From: Harmonia axyridis
Taxonomy: Eukaryota > Arthropoda > Insecta > Coleoptera > Coccinellidae
Direction of reading: 5' to 3'
Length of the DNA stretch: 64,000 nt
NCBI RefSeq assembly: GCF_914767665.1
Contig: NC_059502.1
Coordinates: 14,508,001 to 14,572,000, forward strand
Each line of letters opens with the position of its first letter. Position 1 is the stretch's first letter. Positions 63,404 through 64,000 of the stretch are shown here, piece by piece. The position numbers and the translations under genes are program-made. The notes beneath the pieces were generated by a model. It did no database searches and was not told the origin of the DNA. It saw only the letters and a list, made by a program, of their open reading frames with translations.

Positions 63404-64000
63404 TAGGGATTCACGGCCTGGCTTAAGCTTGACTTGATTTCAAGTCAAGTAGTAGTTTTTCAATCTCAAGTCAAGTATTTATTCATCAAGTACTTGAATC
63501 ATATCAAGCTACTTGATTTTTAGCAGTTTTATTGTGTTGTTTCACATCAATACAAAAATTATGAAATGAGAAGGAACCTTGCAAAAAACATTCGTATTAA
63601 TTTAACTTATTGTATAAAAGAACCGAAAATATCAACTTTGTTGAAATAGAAACATAAATTAAATCACTATAAATCAAAACAAAATGAGAAATAATAAAAG
63701 AATAAAGTTTCTTAATATTGAAAAACCTTCAGGCTTTGTTTGATTTGATAATCTTCCATCCAGGATCTAAGATACATGAGGCATTTTATAGATTTCTCGC
63801 TTAACCTATTGCGGGTTTTTGTAACTGTAAGTGCAGTTCTGGAAAATTGTCTTTCAACAGGAGCTAAAGATGCTGGCGTTGAGGGAGAAACCTTGGCCAA
63901 GTTTGGAAAGATATTTCTGAAACGACCAAAATCTACCGATAGATTTCATTGAAATGTGAGGAAACTACTAATAAAGTCACACTGGCGAATGCTTCAGTCT
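63404..64000 (-). mobile_element. hAT family S element, running off the window
   Basis: The left end TAGGGATTCACGGCC is followed by a 100-bp subterminal array of CTTGACTTGA/TCAAGTCAAG words. Transposase is on the minus strand (63712-63900). The 63920-64000 part is shared with 26985. The other end is outside. Confidence 0.85.
63712..63900 (-). CDS. hAT transposase, C-terminal dimerisation region
   Basis: A 62-residue open frame. Residues 6-30 (STPASLAPVERQFSR, then TALTVTKTRNRLS) are the conserved core of the hAT C-terminal dimerisation domain (consensus P.SSA.VER.FS..G.....RN.L). It ends CLMYLRSWMEDY... and a natural-looking stop. In hAT enzymes this segment holds the transposase oligomer together. 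The catalytic D-D-E is upstream and would lie past the window end; a stop at about 63900 and the frame change before it suggest the copy is already damaged. The ATG of this frame is internal and not a true start. Confidence 0.85.
   Translation of the reverse strand: MAKVSPSTPASLAPVERQFSRTALTVTKTRNRLSEKSIKCLMYLRSWMEDYQIKQSLKVFQY

Noticed and set aside
63712..63900. Domesticated hAT gene
   Set aside because: The family has several deleted copies with subterminal motifs, so a mobile element is the simpler reading.

Overview
This window looks like repeat-dense, gene-poor euchromatin of an insect, possibly a beetle. The case for an insect is the mixture of DD41D rosa-like, mariner and Tc1-like transposases, hAT- and P-type MITEs, jockey/I-like LINE scraps, an interspersed TTAGG tract, high AT content and GT...AG-type splice signals. 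There are no operons, bacterial promoters or CRISPR arrays. No complete host protein-coding gene could be recognised. What can be supported is almost entirely mobile DNA in layers, plus a few GC-richer islands that may be host exons, promoters or conserved non-coding DNA. Identifications rest on motifs recognised by eye. No database search was run.

Layout. 0-10.6 kb: a P-like THAP MITE carrying a hAT MITE, a DD41D copy, a 3-unit tandem repeat, a hammerhead-like motif, a dispersed repeat split by a tyrosine-recombinase-type element, and two nested hAT insertions with 8-bp target duplications. 10.7-20.3 kb: mariner fragments (mellifera/mauritiana-like and irritans-like, the latter in a 583-bp tandem duplication), LINE remnants, DD41D relics and a Tc1-like pseudogene. 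20.6-31 kb: a P-like MITE with 8-bp target duplication, two large fold-back elements, tandem repeats, a hAT fragment and a 5'-truncated LINE with an 11-bp target duplication. 31-46.6 kb: a hAT MITE with a DD41D element inserted in its first TA, more LINE, Tc1 and DD41D relics, a jockey-like LINE and a tandemly duplicated second tyrosine-recombinase-type element. 47-64 kb: a 17-bp minisatellite, a LINE tail, the best-preserved DD41D catalytic ORF, a pair of inverted hammerhead-like (Penelope-type) repeats, a divergent duplication carrying a hAT MITE, another DD41D copy, a palindromic fold-back and a hAT transposase end running off the window.

How the parts relate. The DD41D family A is present as five deletion derivatives. 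Between them they keep either the catalytic core or the DNA-binding N-terminus, never both, so none is autonomous here; a full-length copy elsewhere would have to have mobilised them. Nesting gives a relative chronology: dispersed repeat before tyrosine-recombinase element, hAT MITEs before DD41D insertions, P-like MITE before hAT MITE. The most unusual structure is the tyrosine-recombinase-type element: a long hairpin with a GC-rich tip lies about 200-250 bp upstream of a conserved MSD...TP.EL start in two unrelated copies.
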